Source: Kiloniella spongiae (GTDB taxonomy: Bacteria; Pseudomonadota; Alphaproteobacteria; Kiloniellales; Kiloniellaceae). From it: a stretch of 64,000 nt of DNA. The notes below the pieces were generated by a model that did not search any database, was not told the origin of the DNA, and saw only the letters and a program-made list of their open reading frames with translations. The position numbers and the translations under genes are program-made. Each line of letters begins with the position of its first letter. Positions within the stretch are counted from its first letter, which is position 1. Below are positions 56,121-64,000 of this stretch, piece by piece. The stretch is taken from NCBI RefSeq assembly GCF_001026905.1, contig NZ_LAQL01000009.1:140005-204004 (forward strand). The letters are read 5' to 3'.

Positions 56121-57128
56121 ATGTCTGTTCTCGTTTTGGGGGCTGAAAAGTACGCCCGGATAAAATCATTAATGCCTGGTGTAATGCTGGCAGTCATCTT
56201 AGCCTTTGCCGCAACCTTTATTTCTGATCATCATGGCGGACCAACTCTTCTTTATGCCCTGCTATTTGGTATGAGCCTTAACTCACTTATCGAAGGCTCA
56301 TCAGCAAAATCTGGTATCGAGTTCACCAGTAAATCTGTCTTGCGCATCGGGGTAGCGCTTTTAGGTGTAAGGATAGGCCTGGACCAAATTACACAGCTAG
56401 GTCTTACGTCTACCAGTATTTTGGTAATTGCAGTCATTATTACCATAATATCCGGCGTTTTACTGGCACGTTTTTTTGGGTTTGATAAACGATTTGGGTT
56501 ATTAACGGGTGGGGCTACAGCAATTTGTGGAGCATCAGCAGCTCTCGCGATTTCCGCAGCAATGCCAAACTCCCCCAATAAAGAGCGATCTACATTGTTT
56601 GCTGTCGTTGCAGTCACGACACTATCCACTCTGGCCATGATTCTATACCCGCCCCTCGCCCTGTGGATGGAGATGACACCAGAAGAATCAGGGTTCTTCA
56701 TTGGCGGCACTATTCATGATGTCGCGCAGGTTGTTGGGGCAGGTTATTCAATCTCCCCCGAAGCAGGCGATTCTGCCACCGTGGCCAAGCTCTTTCGTGT
56801 TGCTCTCCTTGTCCCGATTACGCTTTTTGTCACAACAGTATTCAAGCAGACAAACCCAAATAAGATGAAGGCCTATTTGCCTCCACTCTTTTTAATCGGC
56901 TTCATTGTCTTTACGGGATTACGCTCAACCGGAGTATTATCAGATTTTTTGATCACGCAACTTTCTGAACTTTCCCGTTGGTGTCTTATCACAGCGATCG
57001 CAGCAGTTGGCTTAAAAACATCTCTACGCGATGTTCTGCAAATTGGACATCAGGCATTGGTCCTTGTCGTTGTAGAAACCCTCATTATCGCAGGACTGAT
57101 TATAGGTAGTATCTATCTGGTACACTGA
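56121..57128 (+). CDS. YeiH/UPF0324-family membrane transporter
   Basis: The 335-residue protein has about ten hydrophobic segments and the family marks HGGPTLLYALLFGMSLN, GIEFTSKSVLRIGVALLGVRIG, GGATAICGASAALAISAA and GGTIHDVAQVVGAGYSIS. These proteins are annotated as putative sulfate/sulfite exporters; the evidence for a specific substrate is thin. ATG 56121 has GAG seven bases upstream; TTG 56109 is the alternative. A terminator follows the stop. Confidence 0.87.
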   Translation: MSVLVLGAEKYARIKSLMPGVMLAVILAFAATFISDHHGGPTLLYALLFGMSLNSLIEGSSAKSGIEFTSKSVLRIGVALLGVRIGLDQITQLGLTSTSILVIAVIITIISGVLLARFFGFDKRFGLLTGGATAICGASAALAISAAMPNSPNKERSTLFAVVAVTTLSTLAMILYPPLALWMEMTPEESGFFIGGTIHDVAQVVGAGYSISPEAGDSATVAKLFRVALLVPITLFVTTVFKQTNPNKMKAYLPPLFLIGFIVFTGLRSTGVLSDFLITQLSELSRWCLITAIAAVGLKTSLRDVLQIGHQALVLVVVETLIIAGLIIGSIYLVH

Positions 57129-57164
57129 AAGCTCTGACACAGAGCCCCCCCCAATACGGCAATG

Positions 57165-57188
57165 AAGGACGGCTGAACAGCCGTCCTT
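57165..57188 (+). terminator. Terminator after the YeiH-type gene
   Basis: AAGGACGGCTG (57165-57175) pairs with CAGCCGTCCTT (57178-57188), followed by TTCTCTTTTT. It lies just before the converging M20 peptidase stop at 57197. Confidence 0.9.
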
Positions 57189-57196
57189 TTCTCTTT

Positions 57197-58588
57197 TTAT
57201 GAATTACCCAGCGCCGCAATAATTCGGACCCAGGATCGGATTCCTTTGTGGAAGCTTTTCAGATCATATTTCTCATTAGGGCTATGGATACGATCGTCTT
57301 CCAAGGCAAAGCCAACCAGAAGAGTTTCCATACCCAAAACACTGCGGAATTCAGTTGTAATTGGAATAGAACCACCCGACCCAATCAGAGCAGCCTCTTT
57401 ATTCCATTCATCAGAAAGTGCTTTGATCACTTTCTGCGTTTCCGGCATATCCGTATCCACAACCAAAGGACCAAATTCACCTCCGACTGATTCATATTCA
57501 ACCGAACAGTCCGTAGGCAAACGAGCTTCAACAAAGCTTCGGAATGCCTCACGAATTTTGACTGGTTCCTGTTGATCGACTAAACGGAAGGTGAACTTAG
57601 CATTTGCTTCTGCAGGAATAACCGTCTTGGAACCTTCTCCGTTATATCCGCCCCAAATACCATTTACTTCACAGGTCGGGCGTGATGTCAGCTGCTCAAG
57701 GACAGAATAACCCTCTTCCCCTGCAGGCACAGAAAGACCAACTTCACCCAAAAATTCTTCACCATCAAACCCCAACTCATCCCATTGCTTTTTGATATCT
57801 GCAGGTAACTCGCCAACACCATCATAAAACCCGGGAATTTGAACACGTCCCTTGTCATCACGCAAATCGGCAATAATCTTGGACAGAACATGCAAAGGGT
57901 TACGCGCTGCAGAACCATAACCACCAGAATGCAGGTCGCGATCAGCAGCTTTGATAACCAGGTTTTCTTTCATCATTCCGCGAAGGCGTACTGTGATCGC
58001 GGGTGTATCCTTGTCCCACATGCTCGTATCGCAGACCAACGCCAGATCAGCCTTCAGCTCTTCTTTGTGGGCCGCAAGGAAATCATCCAGGCTTGGACTA
58101 CCGGTTTCTTCTTCGCCCTCCAGAATCATCGACACATTCAATGGCAACTTACCAGTTACAGCTCGCCAAGCACGACAAGCTTCAACAAAGGTCAAAAGCT
58201 GCCCCTTGTCATCCGACGTACCGCGTCCTGTCAGCTCTTTGCCACCATCTGGTAGTACTTTTACTGTCGGTTCAAAAGGCGGGTTATTCCAAAGCCCCAA
58301 CGGATCAACAGGCTGAACATCATAATGCCCGTAAAACAGTACATGCGGCCCACTATCATGGTCCGGCGTATGGGCGACAACCATCGGGTGGCCTGGGGTC
58401 GGTCGCACAGAGGCATCGAACTGAAGCTCTTTAAGTTCACGCTCTAGCCATTCTGCCGCTTTCCGGCATTCTGCTTTGTAGGCGGGGTCAGTAGAGATAC
58501 TTTCAATTCTGACAAGGTCAAACAATCTGTCGATAGATTCTTCCAGATGATCGTCCACGTGGGACAACACTTGATCCAGGGCGCTCAT
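57197..58588 (-). CDS. M20-family metallopeptidase (dipeptidase/deacylase)
   Basis: The 463-residue enzyme has the M20 zinc-site motifs in order: LFYGHYDVQPVDPLGLW, GRGTSDDKGQLL and ILEGEEETGSPSL, plus a late DDRIHSPNEKYDL with the final histidine. A dimerisation (lid) domain is inserted mid-protein. Members cleave dipeptides or N-acyl amino acids in the cytoplasm; this longer form resembles carnosinase/CNDP-type dipeptidases. AGGAG precedes the ATG. No partner gene is evident. Confidence 0.9.
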   Translation of the reverse strand: MSALDQVLSHVDDHLEESIDRLFDLVRIESISTDPAYKAECRKAAEWLERELKELQFDASVRPTPGHPMVVAHTPDHDSGPHVLFYGHYDVQPVDPLGLWNNPPFEPTVKVLPDGGKELTGRGTSDDKGQLLTFVEACRAWRAVTGKLPLNVSMILEGEEETGSPSLDDFLAAHKEELKADLALVCDTSMWDKDTPAITVRLRGMMKENLVIKAADRDLHSGGYGSAARNPLHVLSKIIADLRDDKGRVQIPGFYDGVGELPADIKKQWDELGFDGEEFLGEVGLSVPAGEEGYSVLEQLTSRPTCEVNGIWGGYNGEGSKTVIPAEANAKFTFRLVDQQEPVKIREAFRSFVEARLPTDCSVEYESVGGEFGPLVVDTDMPETQKVIKALSDEWNKEAALIGSGGSIPITTEFRSVLGMETLLVGFALEDDRIHSPNEKYDLKSFHKGIRSWVRIIAALGNS

Positions 58589-58860
58589 TCCTATGCTCCT
58601 AGCGTTTTAGTTTTATTTATGAGCCTTACAAGGCACGTTGGGTCCCGCCAAAACATCCTGTAATCATCAAAAAAATCTTCAGAAAACATGAAATAACGGG
58701 AAGAATAGTTGCATCAAGCTAGCAGAACCTAACTCGACTAGGCAAGTTGTGTTTCCGAAAGCTATTCACCAGAATTCCATAATAGGCAAACAGAATTAAT
58801 CCGCTTACAGTTATCTCGATTATAAAAGAGATAAATAAGGCTCTCACAGGGGAAGAACAA

Positions 58861-59646
58861 ATGATCAAGGATACGGAAAATCCTGTACTCGGTATTTTAG
58901 GCGTTGGATATTTCGCGTCCTATTTCATAAACTCACTCAGAAATGGGGGATACAAAGAGACAATTTATCTATCACCAAGAAATGCCCAAACAGTAGAAAG
59001 GCTTTCACAAGAACATCATTGCTTAGTTGCACAGAATAATCAGGATGTTATAGATAAATCAGATATCGTACTGCTCGCTGTCAGGCCCGAACAATTATCC
59101 AGTTTGCTGCCCCCCTTATCTTTCCGGGACAATCAAATTGTCATCACTGCTGTTGCCGGAAAAACAATTGCAGCCCACTACACAATAGCGGGGCATCTAC
59201 CCCAAACACTCATACGGATGATCCCGGTCTGCAGCATAGAAGCCGGAGAAGGTGTTGTTCCCATCTATCCCCCAAATCCACAGGTGGAAAAGCTGGCAGA
59301 TTTTACCGGCACACCAATCAGCTTTAATTCCGAGCATGACTTTGATCTGGCTTTAACCACATCCTGTATGAACGGATGGCTCTATGATTTTTTTGGAACG
59401 ATGACAAACTGGCTGGAAGAAAAAGGCCTTTCCGAAGACAAGGCCCGAGATGTCATTTTGTACAATATCAGAGGCGCAACCGCTTACGCGTTGCAAAAAG
59501 AAGATCAAAAACTCGCAGACATCACTGGTGAAATTGCCACGGAAGGAACCTTTACTCTCGAAGGCTTAAATCTTCTGAAAAAACAACAGGGATTTACCGC
59601 TTGGGGCCAGGCTTTGGAGCATGTGCATAAAAAGCTTACTGAATAA
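58861..59646 (+). CDS. ProC-like NAD(P)-binding reductase
   Basis: The 261-residue protein resembles pyrroline-5-carboxylate reductase. A Rossmann start LGILGVGYFASYFINSL, SDIVLLAVRPEQL and TAVAGKTIAAHYT lead to RMIPVCSIEAGEGVVPIYPP in place of the usual RxMPNTP segment. The C-terminal dimer helices hold ITGEIATEGTFTLEGLNLL, against the usual SPGGTT. Altered catalytic-loop motifs suggest a divergent family member that may use another imine or act as a non-canonical reductase. GGGGAAG precedes the ATG. Confidence 0.75.
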   Translation: MIKDTENPVLGILGVGYFASYFINSLRNGGYKETIYLSPRNAQTVERLSQEHHCLVAQNNQDVIDKSDIVLLAVRPEQLSSLLPPLSFRDNQIVITAVAGKTIAAHYTIAGHLPQTLIRMIPVCSIEAGEGVVPIYPPNPQVEKLADFTGTPISFNSEHDFDLALTTSCMNGWLYDFFGTMTNWLEEKGLSEDKARDVILYNIRGATAYALQKEDQKLADITGEIATEGTFTLEGLNLLKKQQGFTAWGQALEHVHKKLTE

Positions 59647-59809
59647 TAGGACTCATTCCAAATGACTTGCCTCAAGTGATTTAATCTAGGTGAATTGATT
59701 TGAGCAACCTCTCTCGATGTTTCTGTGATCACAATTCCCTGAATTGGCGGTGATCAACTTTATCCTTACGATACGCACACATCATCTTATCAGGATAACA
59801 TTCCTCATC

Positions 59810-60628
59810 ATGTTTGGATCACTTCGTGCTCATTATCTCATCTTCACGTTTTTTCTATGCCTCTTCGCGCAGCCTGTATGGAGCACAACAGCCTTAGGTC
59901 TAGAAAATGAATGTGAGCATGAAACCAGCTGCCAGTTAGACGGGCGAAGTTATCAGGTCAAAACACCATCCCATTGGGATGGAAAATCGCCCTTGCCAGT
60001 TCTCATGCATTTCCATGGATGGGGCCGAACCGGCAGAAATGTTCTCAACAATCCGAGAATTACGCGAGCAACAGACAATCATGGTTTTTTGCTCGTGGCA
60101 CCGGATGGCCTTGGGAAAAGCTGGGACTTTTGGGGTAAAACCTCAAGGGATACACCTTTCGCGCAGGCAATCCTCAAGGATCTCAAAGCCAAATGGCCCA
60201 TAGATGAGAACAAAGTGTATCTCTCTGGATTTTCTTACGGCAGCGCCATGGCTTGGCGTCTCGCCTGTGAAAGTGGGCAAGAGTTCGCAGGTCTTCTGGC
60301 AATTGCAGGTACCCTATGGCAACAAGAAGCTATTGAATGCCAAGGCGGCCCCATCAAGGTCACCCATGTTCACGGCCTCAAAGACAACGTCATGTCCCTC
60401 CCCAGAGGAAACGATGACAATCCGCTCAAAGGTATCGAATTATGGCGTCGCACAAATGAATGCCAACTTGAACCTGATGCAGTGGAGAAAATAAATATTT
60501 TCACCTGTCATCACTGGACAGGATGTAACAGCGGCAAAGAAACATCCATCTGCCTGCACAACTATGGGCACATGATTCCCAAAGGCTGGTTGGATATTGC
60601 GTTCAGTCAAATAATAGAAAAAGAATAG
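59810..60628 (+). CDS. Secreted PHB-depolymerase/feruloyl-esterase-like hydrolase
   Basis: From ATG 59810 it has 272 residues with a signal peptide (AHYLIFTFFLCLFAQPVWS). The alpha/beta-hydrolase features are LPVLMHFHGWGRTG (oxyanion), the nucleophile SGFSYGSAMAW, and late THVHGLKD and NYGHMIPKG providing Asp/His. These resemble the LpqC/esterase-PHB family that hydrolyses polyesters or feruloyl esters. Six or more cysteines, including CEHETSCQ and TCHHWTGC, suggest disulfides. It ends directly against the asparagine synthase stop codon. Confidence 0.82.
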   Translation: MFGSLRAHYLIFTFFLCLFAQPVWSTTALGLENECEHETSCQLDGRSYQVKTPSHWDGKSPLPVLMHFHGWGRTGRNVLNNPRITRATDNHGFLLVAPDGLGKSWDFWGKTSRDTPFAQAILKDLKAKWPIDENKVYLSGFSYGSAMAWRLACESGQEFAGLLAIAGTLWQQEAIECQGGPIKVTHVHGLKDNVMSLPRGNDDNPLKGIELWRRTNECQLEPDAVEKINIFTCHHWTGCNSGKETSICLHNYGHMIPKGWLDIAFSQIIEKE

Positions 60629-62593
60629 CTATCCGAATTGGCCCAACTTCACAGCCGGAGACACTGTATTTTCTTGCTGCCAGGCTTGAAACATCAAGAT
60701 ATCCCAAATCAGATATTGCCAGTTTCGGCGCCCAGAAAGATGTTCTTGCCACTTCTTCCGTATTGGCTCGTGCCTGAAAATACCGCCTTCATTTAAGGAT
60801 TTTACGGACAAAAGATCTTCGGCCCATTCACGCAGTGGACCGCGAAGCCATGAATCAATTGGCACACCAAACCCCATTTTCGGCCGTTCAATAAGTTCCT
60901 GGGGAACATATTTATAAAGCACTTGCCTTAAGAGCCATTTTCCCTGACCGTTGCGAATTTTCATATGCTGTGGCAATTTCCACGCAAAATCCACAACACG
61001 ATGGTCAAGCAAAGGTACTCTCGCTTCCAAGGAAACCGCCATAGAAGCCCGGTCCACTTTGGTCAAGATATCATCCGGCAGATAGGTCAAGGTATCCAAA
61101 TACTGCATCCGATCGATGAAGTTGGGAATTCTTCGTTGTACTTCATCGTTCCACATAATGCCTTTTGGCTCGACCCCATCGATAACAATACTGTCAGGGT
61201 CGGACCAATGGCTTACGAGGCCACGATAAAAAGCGTCTTTTCCACCATCTAATATTTTAGCCAGCTTGTGCAGCTTATCTCCGAATAAAGTTGGACGCCT
61301 GCTTGAAGGGATCACCTTTGCCAGAAGATCCCAGCTTCTTGGAGATATCCCTTGGATAAGCCCGGCTTCTAGGCGACGTAGTATTTGTGGTTGCCCGAAG
61401 ATAGCTTTTCCATATTTTTCAGCTGTAAAATACCTGGTATAGCCAGAGAAAAGCTCATCCCCTCCATCTCCTGAGAGTGCGACGGTGACATGCTCTCTTG
61501 TCATCTTCGACACTAGATAAGTTGGTATTTGTGATGAGTCTGAGAAAGGTTCATCAAAATAAAAGGGAAGCTTGGGAATAACGTCTCGCGCTTCCTGAGG
61601 AGAAACATACAGCTCAGTATGGTCTGTGCGTAAATGCTTCGCCACTTCAGCAGCATGTTTTGCCTCGTTATACCCCTCTTCATGGAATCCAATTGAAAAC
61701 GTTCGAACAGGGCGTTCACTTTGTGCCTGCATCAAGGCAACAACGGTTGAGGAATCAATACCACCAGAAAGAAACGCGCCAAGCGGAACATCGGCCATCA
61801 TGCGACGCCCTGTTGCATCAAGAAGCAACTCATGAAGCGCCTCTATAGCTTGCTCATCACTCCCGCTAAAAGGATTATTTTTTGCTTGATCGACAACTTC
61901 ATCTAGGGACCAATATTGTTCCAGTATTGGCTTTTCATTCGCACGAACACTAATCATCCATCCTGGTTCGAGCTTATTGATCTCTTTATAGATACTTGCT
62001 GCACCGCCAATATAGTTATGCCTTAAAAACCCAGCAACTGCATCTCGATTGATCTCTTCAGGGCAATCTGGATGCACCCGTAAGGCCTTTAACTCAGAGC
62101 CAAACAAGAAGTTTTTTGAAGTCTGGGCCCAGTAAACTGGTTTAATCCCTAACCGATCTCGAACAACTGTAAGACGTCTTTCATGTCGGTCCCACAAAGC
62201 GAGAACAAACATACCAATCAATTTTTGTACAGTTGCTTTGACACCCCAAAGAGCACAACCTTCTAAAATAACTTCAGTATCAGAATGTCCCCTGAAATTG
62301 ATTCCCCGAGCAGCCAACTCAGGCCTGATCTCGTTGTGATTGTAAACTTCTCCGTTATAGATAATTACATAACGTCCACAAGCCGAAGTCATTGGCTGAG
62401 CACCAGCAGAAGATAGATCTACAATCGCCAAGCGACGGTGAGACAAAGCAATACCGGAACATCCCTCGACCCAGACATCACCACTATCAGGGCCACGATG
62501 CAACATAGCATTCCCCATAGCATGCGCTATCTGGGAAAGATGTTCTTCACGTCGATCTGCATTATTTTCGAGGAATCCTGCAACACCACACAT
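60629..62593 (-). CDS. asnB: Asparagine synthase (glutamine-hydrolysing), surface-polysaccharide type
   Basis: The 654-residue enzyme starts MCGVAGFLE; C2 is the glutaminase nucleophile. The N-terminal GATase II domain has LSHRRLAIVDLSSAGAQPM and YNGEVYNH; the C-terminal synthase domain has the PP-loop LGAFLSGGIDSSTVVALM and SGDGGDELFSGYTRY. This long form is common in exopolysaccharide and O-antigen clusters, where it may amidate sugar acids. It lies next to a UDP-sugar epimerase in the same orientation, which supports that reading. Confidence 0.92.
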   Translation of the reverse strand: MCGVAGFLENNADRREEHLSQIAHAMGNAMLHRGPDSGDVWVEGCSGIALSHRRLAIVDLSSAGAQPMTSACGRYVIIYNGEVYNHNEIRPELAARGINFRGHSDTEVILEGCALWGVKATVQKLIGMFVLALWDRHERRLTVVRDRLGIKPVYWAQTSKNFLFGSELKALRVHPDCPEEINRDAVAGFLRHNYIGGAASIYKEINKLEPGWMISVRANEKPILEQYWSLDEVVDQAKNNPFSGSDEQAIEALHELLLDATGRRMMADVPLGAFLSGGIDSSTVVALMQAQSERPVRTFSIGFHEEGYNEAKHAAEVAKHLRTDHTELYVSPQEARDVIPKLPFYFDEPFSDSSQIPTYLVSKMTREHVTVALSGDGGDELFSGYTRYFTAEKYGKAIFGQPQILRRLEAGLIQGISPRSWDLLAKVIPSSRRPTLFGDKLHKLAKILDGGKDAFYRGLVSHWSDPDSIVIDGVEPKGIMWNDEVQRRIPNFIDRMQYLDTLTYLPDDILTKVDRASMAVSLEARVPLLDHRVVDFAWKLPQHMKIRNGQGKWLLRQVLYKYVPQELIERPKMGFGVPIDSWLRGPLREWAEDLLSVKSLNEGGIFRHEPIRKKWQEHLSGRRNWQYLIWDILMFQAWQQENTVSPAVKLGQFG

Positions 62594-62679
62594 GGATTAT
62601 GTCTCCTAACTCGCCGCTTCGAAAAAGATCAGTGGGCATTATGGAAGCGTATATAATTTTAGACTCTGTCAGTAGGGAT

Positions 62680-63708
62680 TTACGAGTTAATTCGGTAGAA
62701 CGATTTGTACCAATCGACAAAATGGCCGATACCCTCTTCGATTGTTGTCATCGGCTTATAACCTGTAATCGCTGTCAATTCAGAAACATCTGCCCAGGTA
62801 GCGGGGACATCACCATCCTGCATTGGCAACATATTATACTCTGCTTTTACACCGAGCTTCTCTTCCAGAACTTCAATATAGCGCATCAGCTTCTCACAAC
62901 GAGTATTTCCAATGTTAACAACACGGTAAGGTGCGATACCGCTTGTACTTGGATTTGGATTATTACTATCCCACTCTGGATCAACTGAGGGCGGAACCTC
63001 AGCTAGTCGACTTATACCTTCAACAATGTCCTTCACATAGGTAAAGTCGCGCTGCATGTTTCCGTTATTAAAAACATTAATCGGCTTTCCGGCCAAAATA
63101 TCACGAGTAAACATAAAAAGCGCCATGTCAGGGCGCCCCCAAGGACCATATACAGTGAAAAACCGCATTCCTGTACTGGGAATATTGAATAGATGAGAAT
63201 AGGAATGCGCCATCATCTCATTGGATTTTTTTGTGGCAGCATAAAGTGTCATTGGATGCTCAGCACTTTCAGAAACTTTGAAAGGCATCTTTGTATTAGC
63301 ACCATAAGCAGAGCTTGTTGAAGCATAGACGAGATGTTCAACAGGGTAGTGACGACATGCCTCAAGTATATTTAAAAACCCATCAACATTTGCCTTAAGA
63401 TAAGCTCTCGGGTTTTCGAGACTATATCTCACCCCGGCCTGAGCGGCCAAATTCACACAGTAGTTTGGGCGATATTCTTTAAAAACAGCTTCAACAGCAG
63501 GCCAATCGGCGAGGTCTATTCGTTTTTCGATAAATCCGTCAAATTTAGCTAAATTAGCTAGTCGAGCTTCTTTTAAAGTTACATCATAATAATCACTGAC
63601 AACATCGATACCGATAACTTTATGCCCTTGGGTCAACAACAGATCCGCAAGATGGTACCCAATAAATCCAGCTACGCCAGTGACTACAAAAGTTTTATTC
63701 GTCATCAA
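62680..63708 (-). CDS. NAD-dependent nucleotide-sugar epimerase (UDP-glucuronate 4-epimerase type)
   Basis: The 342-residue extended SDR has FVVTGVAGFIGYHLADLLL, AAQAGVRYSLENPRAYLKANVDGF, YASTSSAYGANTKMPF, catalytic Y156 and K160 (LYAATKKSNE), and RFFTVYGPWGRPDMALF. The AQAGVRYS and GPWGRPDMA motifs are typical of UDP-glucuronate 4-epimerase, which makes UDP-galacturonate for capsule or LPS. It is upstream of the asparagine synthase on the same strand; the two probably belong to a polysaccharide locus continuing beyond the window. Confidence 0.92.
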   Translation of the reverse strand: MMTNKTFVVTGVAGFIGYHLADLLLTQGHKVIGIDVVSDYYDVTLKEARLANLAKFDGFIEKRIDLADWPAVEAVFKEYRPNYCVNLAAQAGVRYSLENPRAYLKANVDGFLNILEACRHYPVEHLVYASTSSAYGANTKMPFKVSESAEHPMTLYAATKKSNEMMAHSYSHLFNIPSTGMRFFTVYGPWGRPDMALFMFTRDILAGKPINVFNNGNMQRDFTYVKDIVEGISRLAEVPPSVDPEWDSNNPNPSTSGIAPYRVVNIGNTRCEKLMRYIEVLEEKLGVKAEYNMLPMQDGDVPATWADVSELTAITGYKPMTTIEEGIGHFVDWYKSFYRINS

Positions 63709-63836
63709 TGTTTGTGCCTTAAGAAGTCATTATTTTCAGGTCATGATCATTAACACTAAACTACTCATGCCCACAACCTGCGAACCAACAAATCACACGA
63801 ATCTATTTCTGGCTATCACATAGCTAGGCTCAGGAC

Positions 63837-64000
63837 TCATTCTTTGAGATAGAAGATAACGGCAGCAGCAATGCAAATAGCAGAGAAGAAAGTGTGCGCG
63901 CATCTGTCATATCGTGTTGTAATTCTTCTCCAATCTTTGAGTTTAGCAAACATATTTTCGACTTTGACTTGAGCTCTGAGGTGTGTTGCATCAATCATGA
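63837..64000 (-). pseudogene. IS5-family (IS427-like) transposase remnant, internally deleted
   Basis: The minus strand encodes MIDATHLRAQVKVENMF followed by AKLKDWRRITTRYDRCAHTF and FSAICIAAAVIFYLKE then stop. The end matches the C-terminus of IS427-group transposases (DDE family). In intact enzymes DATHLKAH lies about 100 residues before KIENMF; here they are nearly adjacent, so the middle catalytic part is missing. CTAG at 63824-63827, a favoured target for this group, abuts GCTCAGGACTC, a possible element end. The 5' part is outside the window. Confidence 0.75.

Overview
The window looks like a chromosome segment of an alphaproteobacterium, most likely a marine Rhodospirillales/Kiloniellales-type organism. 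This rests on gene neighbourhoods (ffh-rpsP-rimM-trmD-rplS facing leuC-leuD-leuB-asd; dapF-mtaB-ftsY), on families common in that class (PAS_5, DUF2336, DUF6356, MntR-type DtxR regulator beside Fe-SOD and a manganese ABC transporter), and on moderate GC. The genus is a guess. No rRNA, tRNA, CRISPR array or prophage was seen.

Layout: 1-7.2 kb holds a MaoC dehydratase/CitE-type lyase pair, an MFS transporter facing a GlxA-type regulator, and a TetR regulator coupled to a rifampin-phosphotransferase-like enzyme behind a nested palindromic operator. 7.2-12 kb is asd-leuB-leuD-leuC, with a possible 53-codon gene between asd and leuB. 12.4-18.4 kb is an accessory insert between leuC and rplS: a secreted DUF547 protein and a 1599-residue DUF4011-helicase-nuclease-DUF3320 protein resembling the Hhe antiphage architecture, preceded by a run of nine G at its ribosome binding site. 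18.4-22.2 kb is rplS-trmD-rimM-rpsP-ffh. 22.5-29 kb is a PAS_5 protein, dapF, two tandem paralogous lipoprotein hydrolases, mtaB, ftsY and a secreted unknown.

29-36 kb carries nitrogen-metabolism genes (agmatinase-family ureohydrolase with a divergent LysR; CtlX-like hydrolase with a divergent Lrp), a chemoreceptor and a Nudix hydrolase. 36-42 kb has a DUF2336 protein overlapping a PAS histidine kinase, AzlCD and pgk. 42-50 kb has a secreted Cys-rich repeat protein, sodB, mntR and a four-gene Mn ABC transporter. Its promoter contains a perfect MntR-box-like palindrome, and its first permease has a DtxR-like C-terminal extension. 50-59.7 kb is amino-acid and small-molecule metabolism (GlxA regulator, class V aminotransferase, LysE exporter, FAD amine oxidase, Lrp, YeiH-type transporter, M20 peptidase, ProC-like protein). 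59.7-64 kb has a secreted esterase, then asparagine synthase and a nucleotide-sugar epimerase that look like the edge of a surface-polysaccharide locus, ending in an internally deleted IS5-family transposase remnant.

The most interesting candidate is the lone defence-like helicase-nuclease gene with its G9 tract. The nested TetR operator, the MntR-controlled promoter with the sensor-like permease, and the paired lipoprotein hydrolases within a housekeeping cluster also merit attention. Family assignments come from motif recognition by eye; no database search was run.
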